The position numbers and the translations under genes are program-made. Under the pieces are notes generated by a model, which was not told the DNA's origin, did no database searches, and saw only the letters and a list, made by a program, of their open reading frames with translations. Positions 1-6,084 of a stretch of DNA of 6,905 bases are shown here, piece by piece. Position 1 is the first letter of the stretch, and every line of letters begins with the position of its first letter. The stretch lies in the NCBI GenBank assembly GCA_030040815.1, contig JASHSZ010000296.1:1-6905 (forward strand). Direction: 5' to 3'. The stretch is from Streptosporangiaceae bacterium (GTDB taxonomy: Bacteria > Actinomycetota > Actinomycetes > Streptosporangiales > Streptosporangiaceae).

Positions 1-2
1 TG

Positions 3-740
3 ACCTTCGACGACCAGTGGGAGGACGAGTATCTATACGGGCAGCCGCTGATGCAGCAGTATGGCTTCCTGGGAACCTACTACGTGATCACCTCCGATAG
101 CGATAACGGCTACGCGTGCTGCATGTCGTGGTCACAGCTGGATCAACTGGAGGCCGAGGGTAACGATGTCGGCGGCCAGACCATTGACCACCCGAACCTG
201 ACGACGCTGACCGTGGCGGAGATGCAGGCGGAGCTGTGCGGCTCCCGTCAAGACGAGATTAACAACGGCATCCCGGACCCGGTTTCGATGGCCTACCCCT
301 ACGGGGATTACAACTCGACCGTGGAGAGCGTCGCGTCGGAATGCGGATGGCTCACCGCACGGCAAGGCGGCGGCATCTCTAATTCGAATACCGTGCCCAC
401 TGCCCCATACATATCAACCATTCCGCCCGCGAACCCTATGGCGCTACCCACGATCGCGGTGGACGGGTCAGCCGACGAGAATCTCGCCGACCTGGAGAGC
501 TTCGTGGACGCTGCCTCGGCGAATGGCGGCGGCTGGCTTCCGATCACTTTCCACGATGTCTGCGACGCGAATGCCTCCGACTACGCCACCTGCATGGCCT
601 ACTACGGGTCTATCCAGGACACGGTGTTCGGCCAGTTCCTCGCCTGGCTGGCCGACGCGGGCCAGCCAGGCGGAGCGCCTGCAGGAGTGGTGGTGGAGGA
701 CGTCTGCCAGGTTATGGACGACTGCGGCTCTAGCGGATGA
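3..740 (+). CDS. Polysaccharide deacetylase (NodB homology domain), 5' end missing
   Basis: This is the C-terminal 245 residues of a NodB-family (carbohydrate esterase 4-like) deacetylase, which normally removes acetyl groups from amino sugars or polysaccharides using a bound metal. The reading frame is open from the window edge. The first visible residues are TFDD, the family's motif 1 with the catalytic and metal-binding aspartates. Motif 2 appears as GGQTIDHPNL (visible residues 57-66), motif 3 as AYPYGDYN (97-104) and motif 5 as ITFHDV (181-186), whose His fits the conserved late histidine. In motif 2 the first His of the usual HxxxH pair is Gln (residue 59, codon CAG at 177-179), while the second His (63) is kept. 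Eight cysteines (39, 40, 79, 114, 187, 197, 235, 241) suggest an extracytoplasmic, disulfide-bonded protein; the signal peptide would lie outside the window. It ends 8 bp from the convergent GH5 gene. The family call is firm; the substrate is unknown. Confidence 0.92.
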   Translation, partial: TFDDQWEDEYLYGQPLMQQYGFLGTYYVITSDSDNGYACCMSWSQLDQLEAEGNDVGGQTIDHPNLTTLTVAEMQAELCGSRQDEINNGIPDPVSMAYPYGDYNSTVESVASECGWLTARQGGGISNSNTVPTAPYISTIPPANPMALPTIAVDGSADENLADLESFVDAASANGGGWLPITFHDVCDANASDYATCMAYYGSIQDTVFGQFLAWLADAGQPGGAPAGVVVEDVCQVMDDCGSSG

Positions 741-748
741 CGTCCGCG

Positions 749-1894
749 TCAGCGGGACCGGGGCAGGGCGGCCAGGTGATTACGGTAGCCCTGCCCATAG
801 GTCCGGGTGGGGGTGCCGCGGTAGCTGGTGATCAGCGACGGCTCGCCGCTGCAGCTTGCCACGTTCCACGCCCAGGCGAGGTAGCTCACGCCGTGAGCAT
901 CTGACCAGTTCAACAGCGGCAGGATTGACCCGGCGGTGCAGTTCGTGGAGCCAATCTCGCCCTCCACGACCGGCACCTCGGCGGCCACCCGGGCGACCTG
1001 CGACACCCAGCAGGCTCGTGCCGCACACGGTGCCCAGTCCGGCTCGTAGATGTGAATGGATGCGATCAGCTGGTGCAGCGGGTCATGTGGCTCGTACTGC
1101 AGCCAGCGGTCGAGGTCGCCCGCGTACTGCGGTCCAGCGATCATGAGCGGCTGGGTCGCCCCGGTCGCCCGGACCGCGTCGACGAGCTGCTGCATCCCCG
1201 CCGCCTGGAAGGGCACGCCAGGGCAGGACCCGCCGTGCAGGACACACGACCACGCGGCCGCGGTGTCCCGGTTCCAGTCGGGATACGGCTCGTTGAAAAG
1301 GTCGAAGATCAAGTCGTGATCGCTCTTGAAGAACTCGGCCACGCTGCGCCAGAAGGCCGGCGAATGGTCGCTGTCCGGCATGGGCGCCTGGGTATCGGGA
1401 ACCTTGCTCCCTGGCGCGGAGAAGTGCAGGTTCAAGATCGGCGTGATGCCGAACCGCTCGAGGCGGTCCACATAGTCGGCGATCGCGGCACGGTAGCGGG
1501 CCCCGGAGTAGGCGGGCTTGAGGTGGTTGATGCCCAGCCAGCAGTCCTCGTTGAGCGGGATGCGGACGGCGTTGATGTGCCAGGACACCATCGCTTCTAT
1601 CGCCGCGTCGGTGTCGGTGGGGCCGTCCCAGATGCCCCAGCCCTCGGCGCAGGCGTACTCGGCGCCGGAACGGTTGACCCCGGTCAGTCTGACGATCGCA
1701 CCCTGCTTGTCGACGAGGTGCTTGCCGTGCACCGCCAGGACCGGGGCCATCGCAGCGGCGCGCTGTACCGCCTGGGCCGCGGCGGCGAGGTGCCCTGGGG
1801 CCAGCCAGGACAGGCCGGCCGCTAGGCATGCGGCCACGCGAAGGCTGGTCAGCAGCTTCGCTGCAGTACCTCTTCCTTGAACATCGATGCCCAC
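749..1894 (-). CDS. Secreted glycoside hydrolase family 5 (cellulase-fold) enzyme
   Basis: This is a retaining beta-glycosidase of the GH5 type, expected to cut beta-linked glucan or mannan outside the cell. Numbering from the GTG at 1894 (381 residues), an Ala/Leu-rich signal peptide covers about 12-42 after a Lys/Arg-containing n-region. The catalytic domain follows: LTGVNRSG near 70, VRIPL (Arg111), LNLHFSAPG near 155, FNEP with the acid/base Glu202, HIYEPDW (His281, Tyr283), and VVEGEIG, whose second Glu (313) fits the nucleophile. Eight cysteines in the mature part fit an exported protein. No carbohydrate-binding module is seen. The start is uncertain. The 1894 GTG overlaps the upstream gene by 46 bp and has no clear ribosome binding site; a GTG at 1837 would avoid the overlap but lose the charged n-region. 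An open frame reaching 2140 covers the upstream gene and is not the start. It is last in the minus-strand operon. Exact specificity cannot be told. Confidence 0.9.
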   Translation of the reverse strand: MGIDVQGRGTAAKLLTSLRVAACLAAGLSWLAPGHLAAAAQAVQRAAAMAPVLAVHGKHLVDKQGAIVRLTGVNRSGAEYACAEGWGIWDGPTDTDAAIEAMVSWHINAVRIPLNEDCWLGINHLKPAYSGARYRAAIADYVDRLERFGITPILNLHFSAPGSKVPDTQAPMPDSDHSPAFWRSVAEFFKSDHDLIFDLFNEPYPDWNRDTAAAWSCVLHGGSCPGVPFQAAGMQQLVDAVRATGATQPLMIAGPQYAGDLDRWLQYEPHDPLHQLIASIHIYEPDWAPCAARACWVSQVARVAAEVPVVEGEIGSTNCTAGSILPLLNWSDAHGVSYLAWAWNVASCSGEPSLITSYRGTPTRTYGQGYRNHLAALPRSR

Positions 1895-2475
1895 TGGTAG
1901 GCGATCTGATACGGCCATTCGAGCAGCGGCAAGGGGGTGGTGACCACGTAGATCCGGCCGGCGTAACAGCGCTCGAACCTGATGCGCGCGCGGATGACCT
2001 GGTCCGGCGTGACCACCAGCACAACAGACCGCCAGTGATGCTGTGTCGCGAGACGGCTGACAAACTCGGCCTCGCCCTGGGTTGTGCGCGGGCGAGGCGA
2101 GAAGCAGATCACCGTGAAGGTCCGGCTGCGCGGCCTGCACACGCCGCCGGGAACCGGATGCGGCAGACCCCGGGATATGACCAGAACGCGAGCGCGGTCC
2201 TCATGTGCCAGCTGCAGGCCCTTGCCCAGTCGGTTCCCCTGACCGCCCAGCACGACGATGGCGTCTACCCGAGCCGGCATGCCCTCGCCCGGTGGCCATA
2301 CGAATAGAACGCCCGTCGCGGCGCACAGCAGGGCGACAACGATGATGAGCCCCGCAGCCACTGTTGTCCGGCGGCTGCGACGGACCGCGCGGCGGGCTCG
2401 CGCCACCGCGGACCGGTCAGAAACCTGATCGGCCGTCATTGCTGCGCCCAGCGGAGTGGGGTCGGAAGCGCACAC
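1849..2475 (-). CDS. YdcF/SanA-like DUF218 protein with N-terminal membrane anchor
   Basis: This is a 208-residue protein with a basic N-terminus (residues 21-37, Arg-rich), one hydrophobic segment (about 38-60) and then a DUF218 domain, so it is predicted to be a single-pass membrane protein with the domain outside. Matches to the family are DAIVVLGGQGNRL (71-83), the TTQGEA segment (131-136) that corresponds to the usual ST-x-x-EA/ENA stretch, and VVLVVTPDQVIRARIRF (151-167), the usual 'LVTS-x-x-H-x-x-RA' strand and helix. At the usual His of that last motif this protein has Gln159. DUF218 proteins (YdcF, SanA) are linked to envelope integrity, but their reaction is not established. The GTG at 2475 lies 15 bp after the stop of the dehydrogenase-like gene. 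An internal ATG at 2439 is an alternative; neither has a strong ribosome binding site. Its 3' end probably overlaps the GH5 start. Confidence 0.8.
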   Translation of the reverse strand: MCASDPTPLGAAMTADQVSDRSAVARARRAVRRSRRTTVAAGLIIVVALLCAATGVLFVWPPGEGMPARVDAIVVLGGQGNRLGKGLQLAHEDRARVLVISRGLPHPVPGGVCRPRSRTFTVICFSPRPRTTQGEAEFVSRLATQHHWRSVVLVVTPDQVIRARIRFERCYAGRIYVVTTPLPLLEWPYQIAYQWASMFKEEVLQRSC

Positions 2476-2490
2476 TGACTCTGCGGGCTC

Positions 2491-3336
2491 TCATCCGCTC
2501 GGCTGGCGGGCCCGCGGCGACAAACGGTCCTGCGTTGAGCGGCCGAGCTCCTGCCATTCGCGCGCCCGCTGATCATTGGACCCACGCATCGCCTCAATGA
2601 ACGGGGACGGCCGCACCTGTTCCAGCAGGTCGAGGTTGGGCATGATGCAGTGGCCGCCGATGAAGCCCGGCTCGAAGCCGACGTGCGGCAAGAAATCGAT
2701 CTCCTCGAAGAACTCGAGCGTCTCCCAGTAGTCCGCTGCCACCGAGCCGGCGAAGCGGTCCATCTCCTGCGCCCACGCGATCAGGACGCCGAAGTAGGTG
2801 GTTTCCAGAAGCTTGGCAAGCTCAAGAGTCTCGGCCGACGACATCCGCTGCGTGATCACGCCCGCGGCGCGGAAGTGGCCCTCCACCAGGGAAACCGCCT
2901 CGGCTGAGGAGCCCGCCACGAACTTCCGGTAGTGCCGTAGCTCCTGTGTCATGCGCGTGTGCTTGCCGCGCACCGGGCTGTAGACGGCGGGCACGCCGGT
3001 CAGCTCCTCGATCGACCTGGTCGTGCCGGGCACCACGGTGCTGTTGACCACCGCGACGTCGGGTCGGTAGCGGGAGACGTAATCGGAGGCAGCGGAAACG
3101 AAACCTGGGCCGAACGGGAAACACAGATGCAGCACCTGTACGCCATGGAAGTCCCGGTCTTCGATATCCCGGCCCTCGGCCCGATGCGGTCCGCGGAGGA
3201 CGTCCAGCAGCGGGTCGCCCACCTCGCCGAGGCCGACGACGAGCACCGGGGCCTCGGCGGACGTTTCCGGCCGGATCCTGGAAAGCATGCCAGCCGCTGC
3301 CGAGCCGCTGGCAGCGCCTGAATCGTATTGGCTCAT
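2491..3336 (-). CDS. Compact UDP-glucose/GDP-mannose dehydrogenase-like protein
   Basis: This 281-residue protein resembles the nucleotide-sugar 6-dehydrogenase family (UDP-glucose to UDP-glucuronate type, NAD-dependent) but is much shorter than the usual 400-450 residues. Visible parts are a Rossmann motif VVGLGEVG (33-40), NSTVVPGTT (98-106, family 'STV-PGT'), SPVRG (120-124), the central helix ELAKLLETTY (172-181, with the expected Lys175), and GFIGGHC (224-230) with the expected catalytic Cys230. The C-terminal nucleotide-sugar-binding domain is absent, since only about 50 residues follow the Cys. The stretch between the Rossmann strand 2 and the STV motif is also shortened by roughly 50 residues. 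The family's Asn four after the Lys is Thr179, and the Asp four after the Cys is Asn234. The reading frame is intact, so it does not look like decay. AAGGAA lies about 5 nt before the ATG. It may be a divergent dehydrogenase or may have another role. Confidence 0.82.
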   Translation of the reverse strand: MSQYDSGAASGSAAAGMLSRIRPETSAEAPVLVVGLGEVGDPLLDVLRGPHRAEGRDIEDRDFHGVQVLHLCFPFGPGFVSAASDYVSRYRPDVAVVNSTVVPGTTRSIEELTGVPAVYSPVRGKHTRMTQELRHYRKFVAGSSAEAVSLVEGHFRAAGVITQRMSSAETLELAKLLETTYFGVLIAWAQEMDRFAGSVAADYWETLEFFEEIDFLPHVGFEPGFIGGHCIMPNLDLLEQVRPSPFIEAMRGSNDQRAREWQELGRSTQDRLSPRARQPSG

Positions 3337-3338
3337 TG

Positions 3339-3345
3339 TTTCCTT
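3339..3345 (-). promoter_or_regulatory. Ribosome binding site of the dehydrogenase-like gene
   Basis: The minus strand reads AAGGAAACA directly before the ATG at 3336, which gives a purine-rich Shine-Dalgarno-like element at suitable spacing. It supports that start. The 52-bp gap to the upstream glycosyltransferase stop holds no clear terminator, so the two genes are probably co-transcribed. Confidence 0.6.
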
Positions 3346-3388
3346 ATCTTGTTGCTCCGCAATCCGTCACCGGCAGATCGCCTGCTGC

Positions 3389-4588
3389 CTAGGGTGTCCG
3401 TGCCATCGCTGACTCGCCGCGCGCACATGGCCTGCTGTCCCCGGCCAGCGCTTCGACGGTGGCGACAAGCGTCTCTTTCTGAGCCGGCCAGTCGAGCTTG
3501 CGCAGCTTTAGTTGGCTCCGAGCCGCGCGTTCCTCGGCTGCCGCCGGGCTGGTCAGCAGGTCGCGGACGGCTCGCGAGAGATCGCGCGCGTTGGCTGGCT
3601 CAAAGAACATCAGTTCGTCGTCATCGAAGTAATGCCGCATCGTGGCGATCCCCGAGCAGATGACGGGCAGGCCCAGTGAGGCGTACTCGGCGACCTTCAT
3701 CGAGAACACCAGCGAGCCGAAGGTGTCTTCTCGCTGCGCCGAGACACCGGCGGCGGCCCCGCGCACCAGGCCGGGGATCTCGTGGTTGGGAACGACTCCT
3801 AGGAAGTCAACGCGGTCCGCGACCCCCAGGTCCTCGGCCATCCGGACAAGTGACTCCCGGGCGGGCCCATCGCCGATGATGCGAAACCGCAGGACGGGGA
3901 ATTCGTCCTCGAGCAGCCTGAGCGCCTCTATGACCAGATCGAGGCCGTTGCGGTAGGCAATCGCGCCGCTGTAGACAAGGAAGTCCGTGTCCTCCCGCCG
4001 CCGTGGCTCCTCCTGGGCGCCGAAGAGAGCCGGGTCGGGCAGGTTCATCACGACCGTCACCGCGCGCCCTGACATCGCGGCGATCCGCCGTCGCATCGAC
4101 TCGTTCACGGTGATCAGCGCGTCAGAGAACGACATGCTGATCCGTTCCTCGGCGGTGGCGAGGGAATGGAGCCAGCGGGGCAGGTCACGGCCGCGGACGG
4201 AAGCCAGCAGCTCGGGCGCGGGATCATGGATGTCCAGGACGATGCTGGCGCCGCTGAGTTTCGGCACGCATCCGGCGAACACCAGGAAGTTCGGCATGTT
4301 GTGGACGTACACGACGTCGTACCTGCGCCGGACGTGCAGGACGCTGATCAGAGCGAAGGCCCAAGCGCAGAAGAAGCCGTATTCGTATGCGTACCGTAGC
4401 GCGGCCGATCGCCGTTTCTTCATGCGTAGCCGGTGAATGGTCAGCAGCGCATTGTTGCCCGCTCTTGAGTCTGAGTGGTCGGTAACAAAAAGATCGACGC
4501 GATGGCCGCTGTCGACGAGCGCATCCGCGGCGCGTTTGACTCGAGCGTCAAGCTCGTAAACGGTGTAGCCGATCATCGCGATGCGCAC
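3389..4588 (-). CDS. Family 4 (GT-B fold) glycosyltransferase
   Basis: This 399-residue cytoplasmic or membrane-associated enzyme is expected to transfer a sugar from a nucleotide sugar to a growing glycan. The N-terminal GT-B domain starts with VRIAMIGYTVYELDARVKR (1-19) and contains DVVYVHNMPNFLVF (91-104) and VLDIHDPAPELL (117-128), typical of surface-polysaccharide transferases. The C-terminal donor-binding domain has LVYSGAIAYRNGLDLVIEAL (204-223), RFRIIGDGPARESL (234-247), VDFLGVVPNHEIPGL (260-274) and SMKVAEYASLGLPVICSG (296-313), where Glu301 fits the second Glu of the E-x7-E donor-site motif. The GTG at 4588 is chosen because a strong GGAGGAG lies 5 nt upstream and the protein then starts right at the first beta strand. 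A longer open frame to 4768 would add 60 unconserved-looking residues. It is first in the minus-strand operon. The donor and acceptor sugars cannot be told. Confidence 0.93.
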   Translation of the reverse strand: MRIAMIGYTVYELDARVKRAADALVDSGHRVDLFVTDHSDSRAGNNALLTIHRLRMKKRRSAALRYAYEYGFFCAWAFALISVLHVRRRYDVVYVHNMPNFLVFAGCVPKLSGASIVLDIHDPAPELLASVRGRDLPRWLHSLATAEERISMSFSDALITVNESMRRRIAAMSGRAVTVVMNLPDPALFGAQEEPRRREDTDFLVYSGAIAYRNGLDLVIEALRLLEDEFPVLRFRIIGDGPARESLVRMAEDLGVADRVDFLGVVPNHEIPGLVRGAAAGVSAQREDTFGSLVFSMKVAEYASLGLPVICSGIATMRHYFDDDELMFFEPANARDLSRAVRDLLTSPAAAEERAARSQLKLRKLDWPAQKETLVATVEALAGDSRPCARGESAMARTP

Positions 4589-4593
4589 GTCAG

Positions 4594-4600
4594 CTCCTCC
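4594..4600 (-). promoter_or_regulatory. Strong Shine-Dalgarno site of the glycosyltransferase
   Basis: The minus strand carries GGAGGAG followed by CTGAC and then GTG, an almost ideal ribosome binding site with 5-nt spacing. It decides the start of the glycosyltransferase at 4588 rather than the upstream ATG at 4768. Confidence 0.85.
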
Positions 4601-4650
4601 GCCAGATAGCTTCCTGTCGGCGATCGGCTCCGCCTCCGATTTCTCCCACG

Positions 4651-4746
4651 AAGCTAGCCCGGTGGCCGACGGCCGCGCACCCCCTAGGTGGCGTAGTAAT
4701 CCGCGCTGATTGAGGGTGGTCGCAAAGTCGCCCTGCAAGCTAGCCT
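4651..4746. repeat. Pair of AAGCTAGCC direct repeats around the divergent promoter region
   Basis: The 9-mer AAGCTAGCC occurs near 4651-4659 and again near 4737-4746, about 86 bp apart and in the same orientation, with the inner GCTAGC being palindromic. The tetramer CTAG is usually rare in high-GC actinobacterial DNA, so a repeat in this spot could be a regulator site. A related AGCTAGCC also occurs inside the ATP-grasp coding region near 5639, which weakens the case. Confidence 0.3.
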
Positions 4747-4819
4747 GAACCGGATTGTCAAAGAGCAAAAATGCTGGCCAGGACGTTTGAGATCGGGCGG
4801 TCAGAAGGATTTGACCATA

Positions 4820-4840
4820 ATGAAGATTGCCAGCCGTTAA
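4820..4840 (+). CDS. Possible six-codon leader ORF (MKIASR) coupled to the ATP-grasp gene
   Basis: A tiny ORF, ATG through six codons to TAA, ends so that its stop shares one base with the ATP-grasp ATG (TAATG at 4838-4842). A purine-rich AGAAGGA (4803-4809) lies 10 nt before its ATG, while the ATP-grasp ATG itself lacks a good ribosome binding site. This arrangement is typical of translational coupling. Such a short ORF can arise by chance, and it would be irrelevant if the ATP-grasp protein really starts at 4771 in another frame. Confidence 0.35.
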   Translation: MKIASR

Positions 4841-6060
4841 TGTCCCCCACCGCCGGTTACCGGACGCTCTCAGAGCGCCGAGCTACCCGCAATGCCGGGA
4901 CGGCGGGCGGGATCGTCATAGGCGGGGACTATCAAGGCCTTGGCATTGCACGAAGTCTCGGCCGACGCGGCATCCCGGTGTGCGTGATAGACGACGAAAC
5001 CTCGATAGCCCGGGTCTCGCGCTATGTCAGGAGCGTGGTGCGCGTCCCGGATCTGCGCAGCGAGGCGTCGACGCTCGACGCGCTGGCCACCGCGCGCAAG
5101 CGATTCGGGCTCTCCGGGTGGGTACTGTTTCCGACCAGGGACGAGACCGTCGCAGCCATCGCCGCCCATCGCGAGGAGCTCGGGCGCGATTTCAGGGTTC
5201 CGACCCCGGATCTGGCCTCCGTGCGGCAGGCCTGGGACAAGCGCGAGACCTACCGGCTCGCGAACGACCTGGGCATCCCGATACCGCGGACGTGGTTTCC
5301 CCGCGCCGAGGCTGACCTGGCCGCAATCGATGCCAGCGCCCCCGTCGTCGTCAAGCCCGCGATCAAAGAGCACTTCTTCTACGCCAGCCGAGCAAAGGCG
5401 TGGCGCGCCGACGGCGACGCCGAGCTCGCCAGGAGGTTCCGCCGGGCCGCCCAAATCGTCAACGAAGGTGAGGTCATTGTCCAGGAGATGATCCCTGGCG
5501 GCGGGGAGGAACAGTACGCGTACTGCGCGTTGTTCCGTCGTGGCCGGGCCGTGGCGAGCATGACAGTGCGCCGGCGTCGGCAGCACCCGTCGGACTTCGG
5601 CCGGGCCAGCACGTACGTCGAGACCGTCTACCTGCCCGAGCTAGCCGAGCCGTCGGCGAGGTTCCTCAGCGCGATCGGGTACTACGGGCTCGTCGAACTT
5701 GAGTACAAGCGCGATCCGCGTGACGGTGCCTTCAAGCTGCTGGACGTGAATGCTCGGACCTGGGGGTACCACACGCTCGGGCCATCGGCGGGCGTTGATT
5801 TTCCGTACCTGCTGTTTCGTGATCAGACCGGCGCGGACGTGCACGAGGCGCATGCCAAGCCCGGGATCCGCTGGGTTCGTCTGGCCACCGACGTGCCCAA
5901 CGCGGTGCGCGACATCCGGGCCGGAAACCTGTCCGCCCGCGATTACCTGCGCTCGCTGCGCGGCGTGGACACCGAGGCCGTGTTTTGTCTGCGCGACCCG
6001 CTGCCAGCGCTCTTCGAGCTCGCGCTGTTGCCGTACCTCGCGGTCAAGCGCGGGCTCTGA
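4840..6060 (+). CDS. ATP-grasp carboxylate-amine ligase-like protein
   Basis: This 406-residue protein has the ATP-grasp fold, whose members join a carboxylate to an amine or similar nucleophile through an acyl phosphate, using ATP and Mg2+. The N-terminal pre-ATP-grasp domain starts with GIVIGGDYQGLGIARSLGRR (24-43). Then come DKRETYRLANDLGIPIPRTW (133-152), VVVKPAIKEH (169-178) with the ATP-binding Lys172, VIVQEMIPGGGEEQYAY (212-228) with Glu216, and the Mg2+-binding segment GLVELEYK (283-290) followed by LLDVNARTWG (300-309), where Glu286/288, Asp302, Asn304 and Arg306 fit the family. It is close in character to the 'carboxylate-amine ligase' proteins found in polysaccharide loci; substrates are unknown. 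The start at 4840 is preferred because of the TAATG coupling; an ATG at 4771 in the same frame would add 23 residues. A deacetylase-like gene follows after 24 bp, which implies one operon. Confidence 0.9.
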   Translation: MSPTAGYRTLSERRATRNAGTAGGIVIGGDYQGLGIARSLGRRGIPVCVIDDETSIARVSRYVRSVVRVPDLRSEASTLDALATARKRFGLSGWVLFPTRDETVAAIAAHREELGRDFRVPTPDLASVRQAWDKRETYRLANDLGIPIPRTWFPRAEADLAAIDASAPVVVKPAIKEHFFYASRAKAWRADGDAELARRFRRAAQIVNEGEVIVQEMIPGGGEEQYAYCALFRRGRAVASMTVRRRRQHPSDFGRASTYVETVYLPELAEPSARFLSAIGYYGLVELEYKRDPRDGAFKLLDVNARTWGYHTLGPSAGVDFPYLLFRDQTGADVHEAHAKPGIRWVRLATDVPNAVRDIRAGNLSARDYLRSLRGVDTEAVFCLRDPLPALFELALLPYLAVKRGL

Positions 6061-6074
6061 CCCGACGTCCGCCC

Positions 6075-6080
6075 GGAGGA
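6075..6080 (+). promoter_or_regulatory. Ribosome binding site of the terminal deacetylase-like gene
   Basis: GGAGGA precedes the GTG at 6085 by 4 nt, within the 24-bp gap after the ATP-grasp stop. It decides the start of a gene that runs off the window. Confidence 0.7.
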
Positions 6081-6084
6081 TCTG

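Larger units (their letters stand above)
4589..4839. promoter_or_regulatory. Divergent intergenic region between the two transcription units
   Basis: This stretch of about 250 bp separates the minus-strand glycosyltransferase operon from the plus-strand ATP-grasp operon and must hold the promoters of both unless the ATP-grasp gene starts at 4771. It is less GC-rich near 4740-4840 than the coding parts. It contains two copies of AAGCTAGCC (4651-4659 and 4738-4746 by approximate alignment), each with the palindrome GCTAGC, a short GGCCGACGGCC palindrome (4664-4674), and a six-codon leader ORF. A perfect TTGACA lies on the minus strand at 4761-4756 but has no convincing -10 box at 16-18 bp, so no promoter is called with confidence. 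Confidence 0.55.

Noticed and set aside
733..747. Hairpin GCGGA-TGACG-TCCGC as a bidirectional terminator
   Set aside because: The stem is only 5 bp, with no T-run on either side, and it lies partly in coding sequence.
1083..2063. Long open frame of 326 codons on the minus strand, and similar long frames on the plus strand at 1052-1825 and the minus strand at 4870-5586
   Set aside because: They lie inside well-supported genes, have skewed Arg/Pro/Gly/His composition and show no family motifs; long spurious frames are common in high-GC DNA.
1895..2140. GH5 protein starting at 2140
   Set aside because: The added residues lie in a different frame of the DUF218 gene, are Arg/Pro/His-rich like a shadow translation, and would bury the signal peptide inside the protein.
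4733..4761. Possible promoter on the minus strand with a perfect TTGACA at 4761-4756
   Set aside because: The hexamers at 16-18 bp spacing (for example TTGCAG) do not resemble a -10 box; the nearest TANNNT-like sequence is only about 13 bp away.
4589..4768. A 60-residue N-terminal extension of the glycosyltransferase starting at the ATG at 4768
   Set aside because: A strong GGAGGAG site precedes the GTG at 4588, and the protein then begins at the first GT-B beta strand; the extension shows no domain-like pattern.
4771..4839. ATP-grasp start at the ATG at 4771
   Set aside because: It has only a weak purine stretch upstream and adds 23 residues that do not look like part of the fold; the TAATG start at 4840 is preferred, though 4771 is not excluded.
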